From assembly GCA_030145205.1 (NCBI GenBank), contig JAQYVZ010000022.1, forward strand, positions 1 to 64,000: DNA of 64,000 nucleotides, given 5' to 3'. Source of the stretch: Desulfuromonadales bacterium (GTDB taxonomy: Bacteria; Desulfobacterota; Desulfuromonadia; Desulfuromonadales; BM103). How positions within the stretch are numbered: position 1 is the stretch's first letter; each line of letters begins with the position of its first letter. The notes beneath the pieces were generated by a model, which worked only from the letters and a program-made list of their open reading frames with translations, was not told the origin of the DNA and did not search any database. Positions 25,883 through 34,966 of this stretch are shown here, piece after piece. The position numbers were made by a program, and so were the translations under genes.

Positions 25883-26383
25883 TCATCCTTTGGCGAACCG
25901 GATTGGTCGTCGCATTTCTTCCCGGTCCTTCCGGTTGTAAGGGTTGTACGGTACTGCCTCACCAGACGGCCCATAGTGACGCTTCACGATTGGCAGCTCA
26001 TACAGAGACCGAAGGTCGCACCTGATTAGCTTCCAGTTCGCGCAGTTGCCGTCAGCGCTGCCTACGCTGGTCCAGTCATCGATGCGCGGGTCTTCCTTCT
26101 TATCCACGCAGATGACATCCAGCTCCATCATCTGGTCCAGCGCATGAAGCTGACCCCAGCCCAAGAAGAACTCCCCGTAAGGGAACGTCTCTGCCTTGTT
26201 CCTGCGGCACCATGAGCGCCACACCTGAACTGGATCACGCAGCGGAACGATCGGTGTTTCATGTGGCAGCTCATCGAGTAGCTCCCATATCAGACCCCAC
26301 TCCCACGTGGTGTGGGCGTACTTCTTCTCACCGAAGCGATTCATCAGGAAGCGTGTCCCGCTATGTGGAACCGACAGGATCAT
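25883..26383 (-). CDS. Putative sulfotransferase
   Basis: The 166-residue protein opens with LSVPHSGTRFLMNRF, matching the 5'-phosphosulfate-binding loop of sulfotransferases (PxSGTxxL). VPLRDPVQVWRSWCRRN at residues 47-62 matches the 3'-phosphate site (RDPxxxxxS). These two motifs bind PAPS, the sulfate donor. The protein is shorter than typical sulfotransferases, and the substrate pocket cannot be judged. The gene lies between two fibre genes and overlaps the upstream stop (TAATG), so a fibre or a host glycan is a plausible acceptor. Confidence 0.65.
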   Translation of the reverse strand: MILSVPHSGTRFLMNRFGEKKYAHTTWEWGLIWELLDELPHETPIVPLRDPVQVWRSWCRRNKAETFPYGEFFLGWGQLHALDQMMELDVICVDKKEDPRIDDWTSVGSADGNCANWKLIRCDLRSLYELPIVKRHYGPSGEAVPYNPYNRKDREEMRRPIRFAKG

Positions 26384-27705
26384 TAGAATGAACCACCATC
26401 GATGACGAATGAGTCCAGTGTCGCAGCTACGTCCGTACCAGCGATATCCTCAAATGTCTTCGTGCCGCCGAACGTCTGTGCGCCAACCGAGACGTAACCC
26501 GGTGTCGTCTGAGTAGCCGCACTCAGGTTGTTCTGCACGATGGTCCAGCTTGCGACATTGTTCAGAACACCATCAGCTTCAGCGATCAGTACATCACCAA
26601 CCTCAAGGATAGCTGAGCCGGTCGTCCAGTTGTAAGTACCGGCAACCGTAACCGTGTACATATCACCAGTCGTTGAGGTGATCGTATCAAGGTCCGGGCT
26701 ACCAGCACCAGCGCCTGCGGTTGGATCGAACGCACCCTGATAGGTAACACCAGAGGTAACTGCTGTATCGACATAGGCTTTAACTGACTCAGATGTTGGC
26801 AGAGTCGTAGCAGAAGCTGTTGCCATGGTGTCGTCGTCAATGACGAACGTCCATCCAGCAGAGGCTGCATCGGTTGTCGAGACGAGATTGGCAATCGTCT
26901 TGCCGTTCAGCGTGCCCATGCCGGTAACATCGTTTGTGGTATCAGCAATGACAATGCCGGTCGATTGAATCGTCAGGCCACCAGTGCCATCGAACCGGGC
27001 AATGGTATTATCAGTGACCGTAGGACCCGGACCAACAACATCACCACCGCCTGCCGGTACAGACCAAGTGCCTGAGCCGTCAAGGAAGTAGGTTGCGCCA
27101 AGGTTGTTCGAGCCGGGTACGAGACCCTGAACCGTACTGGTTGTCGCGAACAAACTGAGCAGCGCTGTCGCTTCAGTGCCGGTAAGCTCGTCAACGATAC
27201 CACCTGCGCCTGCGTTGTTGCCGAGGAATACGTTGTTTGCAACCACGTTCTGCATCTTTGCGTAGGTGACAGCATCAGCCGCAATGGTCGCTGCGAATGA
27301 TCCTGTGCCCGTACCTGTGACATCGCCTGTCAGGGTGATGGTCTGGTCACCAGTGTTCGACCCTGTGAGTGTTGCTGTCGCGCCTATGGTTGTGGTCAGC
27401 AAGTCAGTGTCAATGCCCAGTGTCGTGAGCACCGCGCTTGCATCTGCGTCGTCGATAATGGTCGCGCCGAACGCTGAGATCGTCGTGCTGGCTGGCAGCG
27501 CGAACGTCGCAAGGTCAGCGTCGTATGAGTTGAGCAAATCGACGTAGAACTTGCCGCCAATTTCCTCAATGCCTGCGCCGCCCACACCGATATACAGGCG
27601 ACCGTCTCCAGTTCCTTGTTGCTCAACATGCGCCAGCTCACCCTGAGCCAAGCCACTGGGAGCAGCCGCTCCCGTTGAGCGTTTGATTCTAATTACGTTA
27701 GCCAT
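26383..27705 (-). CDS. Tail fibre protein, paralogous N-terminus
   Basis: The 440-residue protein starts MANVIRIKRSTGAAAPSG and a QGELA motif, nearly the same plan as the 1137-residue fibre. The body is Thr/Gly/Ala-rich beta sequence with repeated TLTGDVTGTGTGSFA-like strands, and ends in a short FVIDGGSF tail. Presumably the common N-terminus docks both fibres on the same virion part or on each other. The stop overlaps the sulfotransferase start. Confidence 0.8.
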   Translation of the reverse strand: MANVIRIKRSTGAAAPSGLAQGELAHVEQQGTGDGRLYIGVGGAGIEEIGGKFYVDLLNSYDADLATFALPASTTISAFGATIIDDADASAVLTTLGIDTDLLTTTIGATATLTGSNTGDQTITLTGDVTGTGTGSFAATIAADAVTYAKMQNVVANNVFLGNNAGAGGIVDELTGTEATALLSLFATTSTVQGLVPGSNNLGATYFLDGSGTWSVPAGGGDVVGPGPTVTDNTIARFDGTGGLTIQSTGIVIADTTNDVTGMGTLNGKTIANLVSTTDAASAGWTFVIDDDTMATASATTLPTSESVKAYVDTAVTSGVTYQGAFDPTAGAGAGSPDLDTITSTTGDMYTVTVAGTYNWTTGSAILEVGDVLIAEADGVLNNVASWTIVQNNLSAATQTTPGYVSVGAQTFGGTKTFEDIAGTDVAATLDSFVIDGGSF

Positions 27706-27725
27706 CTATATACCCTCGTTGGCGG

Positions 27726-29009
27726 TCAAAAGAAGCCACCGTCTGTTATCGAACTTAGGTTGACCCTTTTCAGGTTGCCTGCGTCGTCATCGTCGGAGAT
27801 CAGCGCATCATCAGCCGCATCAGCTACGACATCCGTTTTGTTTGTGATCGCCAGTGGATCGACCGCTAGTGTGGTCGCTCCGGTTACTTCCCCTGTATGT
27901 GTCGCATTCGTGACCTTAGCATTGTTTGCCGTCACGTCTGTGAAGATGTCTATTCCATCAACCGTACCAGTGACGGTGATATTGCCTGTAACGTCGAGAC
28001 CGTTGTCCATCTCGACATTACCTGCTGACCTGATTCGCATTCTCTCAACGGGTGTCTCAGTGCCGTCAGCTGAGGTCATGAAGGTAATCTGCCCCGGCAT
28101 ATCATCCTGACCGGGCGTGCCATCAACCTCCATCCTGATCTCTGAGGACAGTGAGTAGCTGTCTACACCATCCCAGCCAGCTGCAAGAAACGTCATCAGC
28201 ACATCGTTGTCAGCCATTACCGCGTGCGTTGCATCATCACTCTTTGCACGAGCGCCAATCATCAAGGCTGGAAGCGTCGTAGAGTGCCGGTGAAGAATAA
28301 ACTCAGCAGCATTCACCGCACCAATATCAGATACCTTCAGCTCACTTTCGTAGTTGGTTCCGTTGACCGTGATGCCGGTGCCCTCTGTGCCCGGATCACC
28401 AGCAATCATCTTTATCGCGACCAGAGCGCCAAGCGTGGCATCCCATGACAGCTCACCAGCAGTGTGCGTCCAGTTCGTGCCATCCACGTTGTACAGCAAA
28501 TCATACTGCTGCTGCCCAGTGAGGTTGGTGTCGGTCAGCGAGCTGAGCGTCGTGGATGCGCCAGCAGCAGGTGATGCCACCCACTGGTTGGTGCCAGTAT
28601 CGAATGTGAGTACATCCTCATCCGATGGCGATGCAGCGCTGACGTTGGTCAGATCATTGAGTGCGAGCGATGCAGCGCCCTGAGCCTGCGGCGTAAAAGC
28701 CGCACCATTCCAGACCAGTATCTGCCCTGTGCTTGGCGTGCCGGACACATCAGACAGGTCGAAGATCGACTCACCTGAGATGTCTGTCAGGTAAATACCA
28801 AGGTCGGTGATTTCGCTTTCAGTGTGGGTGTGATCGAGCGGAGCGTACTCGCCAGTGCCTGCACCGTCGAGTGGGTCGGTATTGAACAGACTGCGGCTAT
28901 CTATCTCAAGCTGGTTGAATCGCAATTCGAGCGCGGAGACCAACTGCCGCATATCTGCGGAAGTAACCTCTTGCTTTGAGAATGATGGAAGTGCAATTCT
29001 GTTAGCCAC
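27726..29009 (-). CDS. Tail fibre-like protein
   Basis: I place the start at GTG 29009, eight bases inside the upstream gene's end, giving 427 residues; the frame is open to 29093 but that part overlaps the tail hub. The first residues (V)ANRIALPSFSKQEV fit a short attachment arm, then a helix. The rest is beta-rich Ser/Thr/Gly/Asp sequence, including an LDHTHTESEITDL module like those in other fibres and a repeat-like VTGNITVTGTVDG. It ends SSITDGGFF, reminiscent of the 440-residue fibre's GGSF end. Confidence 0.7.
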   Translation of the reverse strand: MANRIALPSFSKQEVTSADMRQLVSALELRFNQLEIDSRSLFNTDPLDGAGTGEYAPLDHTHTESEITDLGIYLTDISGESIFDLSDVSGTPSTGQILVWNGAAFTPQAQGAASLALNDLTNVSAASPSDEDVLTFDTGTNQWVASPAAGASTTLSSLTDTNLTGQQQYDLLYNVDGTNWTHTAGELSWDATLGALVAIKMIAGDPGTEGTGITVNGTNYESELKVSDIGAVNAAEFILHRHSTTLPALMIGARAKSDDATHAVMADNDVLMTFLAAGWDGVDSYSLSSEIRMEVDGTPGQDDMPGQITFMTSADGTETPVERMRIRSAGNVEMDNGLDVTGNITVTGTVDGIDIFTDVTANNAKVTNATHTGEVTGATTLAVDPLAITNKTDVVADAADDALISDDDDAGNLKRVNLSSITDGGFF

Positions 29010-32000
29010 GTTTTCCGTGCGCCCCTGCTCGTCCTCTCCATTGGCCCATGCGCCATTTATCGCCAGTGCCGGTTGACCTGACCTCCAGCGCAATCTGTCG
29101 CGCCCTGATTCGCGTCGAGACCTTACGTGTTCCCTGAGACACCGTGTAAGGACCCTTCTCGATTCTAGTTGCTGCCTGCGGATATTTCAGCCCAGACAGG
29201 TAAACGTCAACCGATCCCTCAAGGGTCAGGAAGTCTGGGATCAACTGATCAACGTGCATCAGCTCTTCACCAGCTTCTGGGATTTCCATATCGAACGATC
29301 GGGCGTAGCTCTCCATCGCTGCGCCATTATCGTCTGTGCCTGTTTCGTGCTGATACAGGTATCCATCTGCGCCTGCCGCATACGCTTTCTCCAGCAGGGG
29401 CGATCTATCTGCCCATGCTGTTCGAGCCAGCTTGCCCGTTGCCCACGATCCCTCTTCATAGTTGAACATCACATATCGATTTACCTCGACCGGGCTGATG
29501 TCGAAATCAGAGGCAGTCAGTGAGCCGACCGGACCTATCGCGAAGTTGTAGAAGCGGTATAGGTCGTTGGTGACACCCGGTGCCTGATGAAGCCCTGCCG
29601 TACCAGTGGCGAACTGAGTCAGCTCAGTTGCGTCCAGCGCGAACTGGAACGCCTGCGTGCCGTCCACATACAGCGTCAGTGTCGGTGTATCGAACTGCGC
29701 CGTCAGGATGTACTTCGTGCCAGTCGCCATGGCAGAGCCTGTCAGCGTCGTGAAGTCCACCGTGTTGGCTCCCTGATTGACTGGCGCTGCAACACCGGCT
29801 GCGGTTTTCTTCCAGACCTCAACCCGATTGTCTGCATAGTTCAGCTCGAACATCAGCTGCTGGCAGTCATCAGCATCAGTCTCAGAAGCGCCTGTCAGGT
29901 CAGTTCTCAAGAAGCACAAACCTGCCCTACCAACACCAGCGCCGATCGATGGGTTCACGTCAAGCTCGATCGCGTACTCGCTCTCTTCCGGCGTGAGAAT
30001 CGGCTCATCGTTGGTCAGGAAGTAATCGTGTTCGTAGTTGTTGTCAGCTGATGCGACGACCTCAGTGAAGCCAGTCGAGTCGAAGCCGTAATAGTAACCA
30101 GTGTCGCCGGGACCACCCGGATCGTAACTGGTCGCATACGGGTCATCGATGGTGACCGTGCTGGCAGTGCCATAGCGACCAGTGGTCGAATTAGTGATAC
30201 GCACATGATCAACAGTAGCGTCCGTGCCAAACAGACCAGCATCGCCGCCGAACCTTATTTCTTGCGTAACTCCGGTCGGGTCTTTGGCTGTCAGGCTGGT
30301 TGTCGTGTCGATCAAAGAAACTGTGCCAGCTTGAGGACCGAACCAGACACGCTCGACACCATTGCCAGCGCCAGCTGTGTAGTCACCCTCAACGATGACA
30401 ACGTAATTGACACCTTGAGTGAGCGTGACCACCGGAGTCAGGCTACCTGAAGTGGTGAATCCAGCGCGAAGCCGGTACTGCCCACCTGAGTAATACACAC
30501 CCATATTGAGCAACTGGAAGTCAGAGTCACCGACTTGCATGACGTACTTCGTGCCAAAGGTGTGCAGCGTATCCAGACGAAAGATGATCTCGTAGGTCAG
30601 GAAACGACCAGTGCCGTCCCAGTCAGGAACGTCAGCAAGTTGAATCGGGAACTCAATGTATTCAGTTGCTGCCGCTGACCCCAAGTCACCCGAAGAGGTA
30701 TTCAAGATCGGAGATGTGGTGCTGATCTGAGTAGCGCCATTGAAGGTCGCCGCCGCTGCATAGCTCGATTCTTCCGTGTACGTGGTTGCCCCGTTAGCTC
30801 CCTCGAAGTCAGCCTGAAAGAGGACATCGTTGTATAGATTGGCAACACCATCTGAACTGTTTGCCACCTCGTAGCCCGGTGGAATGGTCAGGGAGAAGTC
30901 ATCCTGCACCCATGAGTTCGGATCGTAGGACGGATAGAACCACCAGATTTCATTGAACTCGCGATTCAGACCACCGTAAATCTTGTCCTTCTGCTGCACG
31001 TTGAGATTGTCGTACACGAGGTTGCGCACATCGCATGGCAGCACCTTCACGATGCCGTCATAGATGTGGAAGTCGGCCTCAGCCATGAAGATGACCCGGT
31101 GATCGATCGATACAGCACAGTTCGGCCCAAGGATCGAGACGTTCTCACCCACGATATTCAGGCCGAAGACATCGAAGCCGCCCACGAACGGCAGCGTGTG
31201 GACGCTGACATCGGTGAATACGATTGTCTCAAGCCGTGAGCGCACGCCTGCAACGATTTTGGACCCTGAGTAGAGCCGCAGGTCACCTGACGTGTTCGTG
31301 CTCGTAGGCACCCAGTCATTCAGGTCCTCAGTCGAGCACCACCTGATGAGCATCGGATCGAAGGAGGTGTTGAAGTAATCGTAGGCCCCCAGAGCCAGCA
31401 CGTGCCTGTCTCGCTGTGATACCAGCATGTACTCGTTGTTCGGTGGCGCATCGCCTCCCAGAGCGACAGCACGCTGTCCTGTGCCCTTGGATCGATCCCA
31501 CCAGTAGATAGCTCCACCGCGTGGGCTGGCAAGTAGGTCCTCACCCCATGTGTCGAGCGACCATGTACGGATGCCCAGAACGAGCGTAGAGCCTGTCCTC
31601 GCGTTTCCGTAGCCTTCACGCCCGTATGGTCCGGTTCCATAGCCTATCGCTGTCACAGCGCTCTCAGCGCCTGCTGAGATGTCGTACTGGTAGTCCACGC
31701 TGCCACCGCCACCAGAGACCGTTGAGGTCGCGGCTGCGGTGTGCAGGATGCGGTACGAGTTGTTGTCCACGATGCTGTTGACTTGGTACTCGCCATCGAT
31801 GGTGATGCCGCCCACTGCCGTGGCGTTCGAGTAGCGCACGTAATCACCAATCTGAGCGCCGTGGTTGGTGTGATTGACCACCACGATGTCTGACGAGATG
31901 GTCGTGTCGAACGGGTTCGTGAGCGTCCCTGAGTCCCTCAGCGGCGTGATGTCGAACAGTATGCCGTCCTGCCACAGGTAGAGCTTCGTGTCGGTCGCTA

Positions 32001-32223
32001 CAGCTGACCACTTCTTCGAGTCCAGTGAGGTCCAGTCTCGCAGGCGACGACACGTTCCCATGAACTGACCTTGCAGCCGCACCCATCCACCGATCTTCTC
32101 AGCCAGCCCCTTGCGGAAGCGAACCTTGTCCATTGTGTACCAGCGCCCTACAGCGCCGCGCTCAGACTGTTCCGTGTACTGCCCCGGACCAATCGGTAGA
32201 TCGAATATCCTTTTCTGCGTCAT
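29002..32223 (-). CDS. Tail hub (nozzle-like) protein with inserted lectin-like domains
   Basis: The 1073-residue protein begins with a conserved KVRFRKGLAEKIGGW block and continues with repeated beta-blades (KLYLWQDG, HVLALGAYDYF, IRWCSTEDLNDW). This is typical of the propeller-like tail hub of short-tailed marine phages. About residues 530-900 are different. They contain two LamG/concanavalin-like stretches (FLTYEIIFRLDTLHTFGTKY and TKYILTAQFDTPTLTLYVDG). The C-terminus returns to the hub type (RQIALEVRSTGTGDKWRMG). I read it as a tail nozzle carrying glycan-binding inserts. Confidence 0.75.
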   Translation of the reverse strand: MTQKRIFDLPIGPGQYTEQSERGAVGRWYTMDKVRFRKGLAEKIGGWVRLQGQFMGTCRRLRDWTSLDSKKWSAVATDTKLYLWQDGILFDITPLRDSGTLTNPFDTTISSDIVVVNHTNHGAQIGDYVRYSNATAVGGITIDGEYQVNSIVDNNSYRILHTAAATSTVSGGGGSVDYQYDISAGAESAVTAIGYGTGPYGREGYGNARTGSTLVLGIRTWSLDTWGEDLLASPRGGAIYWWDRSKGTGQRAVALGGDAPPNNEYMLVSQRDRHVLALGAYDYFNTSFDPMLIRWCSTEDLNDWVPTSTNTSGDLRLYSGSKIVAGVRSRLETIVFTDVSVHTLPFVGGFDVFGLNIVGENVSILGPNCAVSIDHRVIFMAEADFHIYDGIVKVLPCDVRNLVYDNLNVQQKDKIYGGLNREFNEIWWFYPSYDPNSWVQDDFSLTIPPGYEVANSSDGVANLYNDVLFQADFEGANGATTYTEESSYAAAATFNGATQISTTSPILNTSSGDLGSAAATEYIEFPIQLADVPDWDGTGRFLTYEIIFRLDTLHTFGTKYVMQVGDSDFQLLNMGVYYSGGQYRLRAGFTTSGSLTPVVTLTQGVNYVVIVEGDYTAGAGNGVERVWFGPQAGTVSLIDTTTSLTAKDPTGVTQEIRFGGDAGLFGTDATVDHVRITNSTTGRYGTASTVTIDDPYATSYDPGGPGDTGYYYGFDSTGFTEVVASADNNYEHDYFLTNDEPILTPEESEYAIELDVNPSIGAGVGRAGLCFLRTDLTGASETDADDCQQLMFELNYADNRVEVWKKTAAGVAAPVNQGANTVDFTTLTGSAMATGTKYILTAQFDTPTLTLYVDGTQAFQFALDATELTQFATGTAGLHQAPGVTNDLYRFYNFAIGPVGSLTASDFDISPVEVNRYVMFNYEEGSWATGKLARTAWADRSPLLEKAYAAGADGYLYQHETGTDDNGAAMESYARSFDMEIPEAGEELMHVDQLIPDFLTLEGSVDVYLSGLKYPQAATRIEKGPYTVSQGTRKVSTRIRARQIALEVRSTGTGDKWRMGQWRGRAGAHGKRG

Positions 32224-33428
32224 TACGGCTCATACTCCACACCAGCTGAAAGCAGGCCGGATGCTGCCGGTAGTGTTTCGTCATCTCGCCTGATCTCGAA
32301 AATAGCCTGAGCGTAGCCAGACGCGGTTGACCGTATGACCAGCCACTGTCGTAGCGCGCTGAGCTGGAACCAGTCGCCCGGAGTGCCCGTAGGCTCGTTG
32401 GTCCAGTTACCACCCTCAGTGGTTGGAGAGACGCGCACGAAATAATCACCTGCCGTGATCGCATTGCCGACATACCAAGCCGTGGTGAGGTCTACGCTGC
32501 CTGAGTCGGTGTCGGTCTTCTGAAGTGTGCCGCCAGTATTGTTCTCGAACTCCCAGCCGTAAGATCGCTGCGGATGGCCGATGCCGACATGGAAGCCAAT
32601 AACTTCGTCAATTGGTGGGATATTCAGGTAACCGTCAACCTCGCCCTTGACCCTGTTTTCAGAGCGCAGTGTGGTCTCGCCCTTCACGCCGTTGAACGTA
32701 ATCGTAGCTGCACCAGCTGGACGGAATGCACTGCCTGCGTCACCGCCAGCGCCACCGTTACCTGATACCGGACCGAACACAGCGCTCTTCGGGCTGGCAA
32801 ACTGACCATGCGTTCCAGCAAAGCCGTAGCTTGCACCATCGCCACCATCATTCGTGAGTGACGTGCCGCCAGCACCACCACTGCCAGCTGCTGTCTGACT
32901 ACCTGCTGTGCCAGCCTGCGCTACTGGAGTGCCTGTCGGATTACCCGCAGCACCACCCGCAGCATTGCCCCAGCCAGCACCGCCGCCGCCGCCGCCACCC
33001 GGAGTACCACCAGTGCCAGTGTCATTGTAGCTGCCACCACCACCGCCACCGCCGCCGCCGAGTAGGTAGCCATTATCAACATTAACATTGACATTGAAGG
33101 TATTTGAGTAGATTGCGTGACCGCCATCGGAACCTGAGTTGCCTCTCGTACCTGACGCACCATTGTCATTGCCACCGCTGCCACCTGAGCCACCAGTGCC
33201 GATAATGCGACCGCCATTGATCGCCGTGAACTGGAAGGTGCTGGAAGGATGGAAATTCTGCGAGATGATGATCTCTGCTGCATCAGCATTGTCCACCACA
33301 AAGGTCACTTCGACCGGACCTGCCGGACTGCCCAAGTACGTGAACAGGTCGCCAATGTACTCGTCTGAGGTGATCTCGACGTTCGTCGTTACGCCACCTG
33401 CAATTAGCGATGGTGGAAATCCAAACAT
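32223..33428 (-). CDS. Polyglycine-rich tail adhesin
   Basis: ATG 33428 overlaps the upstream stop (TAATG), giving 401 residues; the longer frame reaches into the neighbour. The protein has an N-terminal beta part with a LTYLGSPAGPVEV-like strand and a central region from about residue 75 to 245 rich in glycine. That region has runs such as GGGGGGGGG and repeated GGAGG/GGSGG patterns. The C-terminal beta domain ends LSAGVEYEP. Long glycine runs of this sort form the polyglycine type-II helix bundles known in some phage tip adhesins. Binding target unknown. Confidence 0.75.
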   Translation of the reverse strand: MFGFPPSLIAGGVTTNVEITSDEYIGDLFTYLGSPAGPVEVTFVVDNADAAEIIISQNFHPSSTFQFTAINGGRIIGTGGSGGSGGNDNGASGTRGNSGSDGGHAIYSNTFNVNVNVDNGYLLGGGGGGGGGSYNDTGTGGTPGGGGGGGAGWGNAAGGAAGNPTGTPVAQAGTAGSQTAAGSGGAGGTSLTNDGGDGASYGFAGTHGQFASPKSAVFGPVSGNGGAGGDAGSAFRPAGAATITFNGVKGETTLRSENRVKGEVDGYLNIPPIDEVIGFHVGIGHPQRSYGWEFENNTGGTLQKTDTDSGSVDLTTAWYVGNAITAGDYFVRVSPTTEGGNWTNEPTGTPGDWFQLSALRQWLVIRSTASGYAQAIFEIRRDDETLPAASGLLSAGVEYEP

Positions 33429-34291
33429 TAAGCGACACCTTTCAGGATTGAGCCAATCCACCTCGCGCCAGTTACGGCAAGATTCGTACAGTACTCGAAG
33501 GCGAGATAGTCAACCGCATTGATTGCCGTCGAGAGCACTGGCGCATTGCCGCCCTCGAAGATGTAGGTGTTCGACTGGAATGAGATTGTGCGACTGCCAG
33601 TGCCATCCTGCTGGATGACGATGCTGAAGCGCTGACCGTTCTGTGGTGAGCCTGACGGTGCGTTCAGCTGATAGTTGCCAGCCCACACTGCGTAGAACGA
33701 ATCAGAGTCCGCGATGTTCGGCGTGATCTGCCCTGTGACTTCAGTAAGCGCAGCTGCACGTGTAATGACCTGACCAGCTGTCCATGTTTGCTGGAGCGCC
33801 TTCTGTGCGTACTCAGCGCCTGCTACACCGATGAGTGCGTCCGCGTCGGTCGCCGTGGTTGCAGTACCTGCCGTGGTCGCTGTCGCTGCCGATGCAGCCA
33901 GCACATCAGTGCCATTGCAGAATATCCACTGACCCTCGCCATCTGGGATGGTTGGGCCTGTGCCTGCTACCGTCTTGAACGTGAGGTTCTCACCGCTGTT
34001 GTTGACGGCGAGATACACCTTGCTGCGCGTTGGTACGATGATGTTGGTCGCGCCGCCCGGAGTGCCGCCTACCGCAAGGATCATGTAGCGAGAACCATCG
34101 GCTGCGGTTGGTCCACCAGCCGTGTCATCGAGCGTGTAGTCGGTTGCTGCAACCAGAGTGATGGTCGCTGCACCAGCGATAGCGTCTTCGAGAAGCTGGA
34201 TCGCGCTATCGTTGAGAATCTGACCCCATGTATCGGGGTTCTCATCCAGTGCCTGCAAGGTGAGCTTGAGTAGCGGAGAGTCAGTTGACAT
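33428..34291 (-). CDS. Tail fibre/structural protein
   Basis: The 287-residue protein has a polar helical N-terminus (LLKLTLQALDENPDTWGQILN) typical of the start of fibre genes in short-tailed phages. It continues as Ala/Thr/Gly-rich beta sequence and closes with a strand-rich end (YLAFEYCTNLAVTGARWIGS) similar to pyocin/fibre knobs. It overlaps the polyglycine adhesin gene, suggesting the two products are made together. Confidence 0.7.
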   Translation of the reverse strand: MSTDSPLLKLTLQALDENPDTWGQILNDSAIQLLEDAIAGAATITLVAATDYTLDDTAGGPTAADGSRYMILAVGGTPGGATNIIVPTRSKVYLAVNNSGENLTFKTVAGTGPTIPDGEGQWIFCNGTDVLAASAATATTAGTATTATDADALIGVAGAEYAQKALQQTWTAGQVITRAAALTEVTGQITPNIADSDSFYAVWAGNYQLNAPSGSPQNGQRFSIVIQQDGTGSRTISFQSNTYIFEGGNAPVLSTAINAVDYLAFEYCTNLAVTGARWIGSILKGVA

Positions 34292-34294
34292 GTC

Positions 34295-34966
34295 TTACCT
34301 CTGGTTTGTAGGCACCGCTGGCACTTCCAGAGGTGTCAAGTTGTATCTCTGATTGAGTAGCTCGTAGGTCTCCCGTTTCGCGAGCGGCAATGCCGCAACG
34401 TACTGTTCAGTCCACATCGGCAAGCGATCGTCCGACTTCAGGAAGCCCTCTGCTTCAGCCAGACATGCCTTGAACAGCACGTCATCCTGATGCAGGGACA
34501 ACCACGTAGTCGTATTACCAGCCGATAGTCGCGTTGGACGAGTCACGCCACGTGCATTCAGCGTGTAAATTACGTCAGGGATCGGAGACAGGAGCCAATC
34601 AGTCTCAGTCTGTTCAGAGTAGTATTTAGGTGGAGCTGTTGCCCCTATCACTTGGTGATCCCTGACGAAATCGGTTGACCTCAGCTCCAGCCACGTGCGT
34701 ACCGTGCCTGCGCCAAAGTCATAGTCGTAGTAAATCGATTGTGTTGCTACCAGCTCGGTGTCAGTGACCGGCTTGGTAACCGTCGCCACACCGATAGCTG
34801 TGTTTGCCGTGTCCTCACTGGTGAAGATCGACAGGTCGAGATCACGCCACAGGCGCATCTCTCCGAGGTTGATCACTTCATCGATCGACCCGGTGAACTC
34901 AGCATCATCATCCTCAAGCCATGCTTGCAGGTTGGCACTCAGTTCAGCGTATGTCTTGTTGCTCAT
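34295..34966 (-). CDS. Head-tail adaptor-like protein
   Basis: The 223-residue protein carries TGSIDEVINLGEMRLWRDLDL at its start and a tail of helices (DVLFKACLAEAEGFLKSDDRL). Both are typical of adaptor proteins in short-tailed phages that sit between portal and tail hub. Between them is a beta segment (YYSEQTETDWLLSPIPD). The gene is followed at 3 bases by the fibre gene and overlaps the upstream gene by 4 bases. Confidence 0.65.
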   Translation of the reverse strand: MSNKTYAELSANLQAWLEDDDAEFTGSIDEVINLGEMRLWRDLDLSIFTSEDTANTAIGVATVTKPVTDTELVATQSIYYDYDFGAGTVRTWLELRSTDFVRDHQVIGATAPPKYYSEQTETDWLLSPIPDVIYTLNARGVTRPTRLSAGNTTTWLSLHQDDVLFKACLAEAEGFLKSDDRLPMWTEQYVAALPLAKRETYELLNQRYNLTPLEVPAVPTNQR

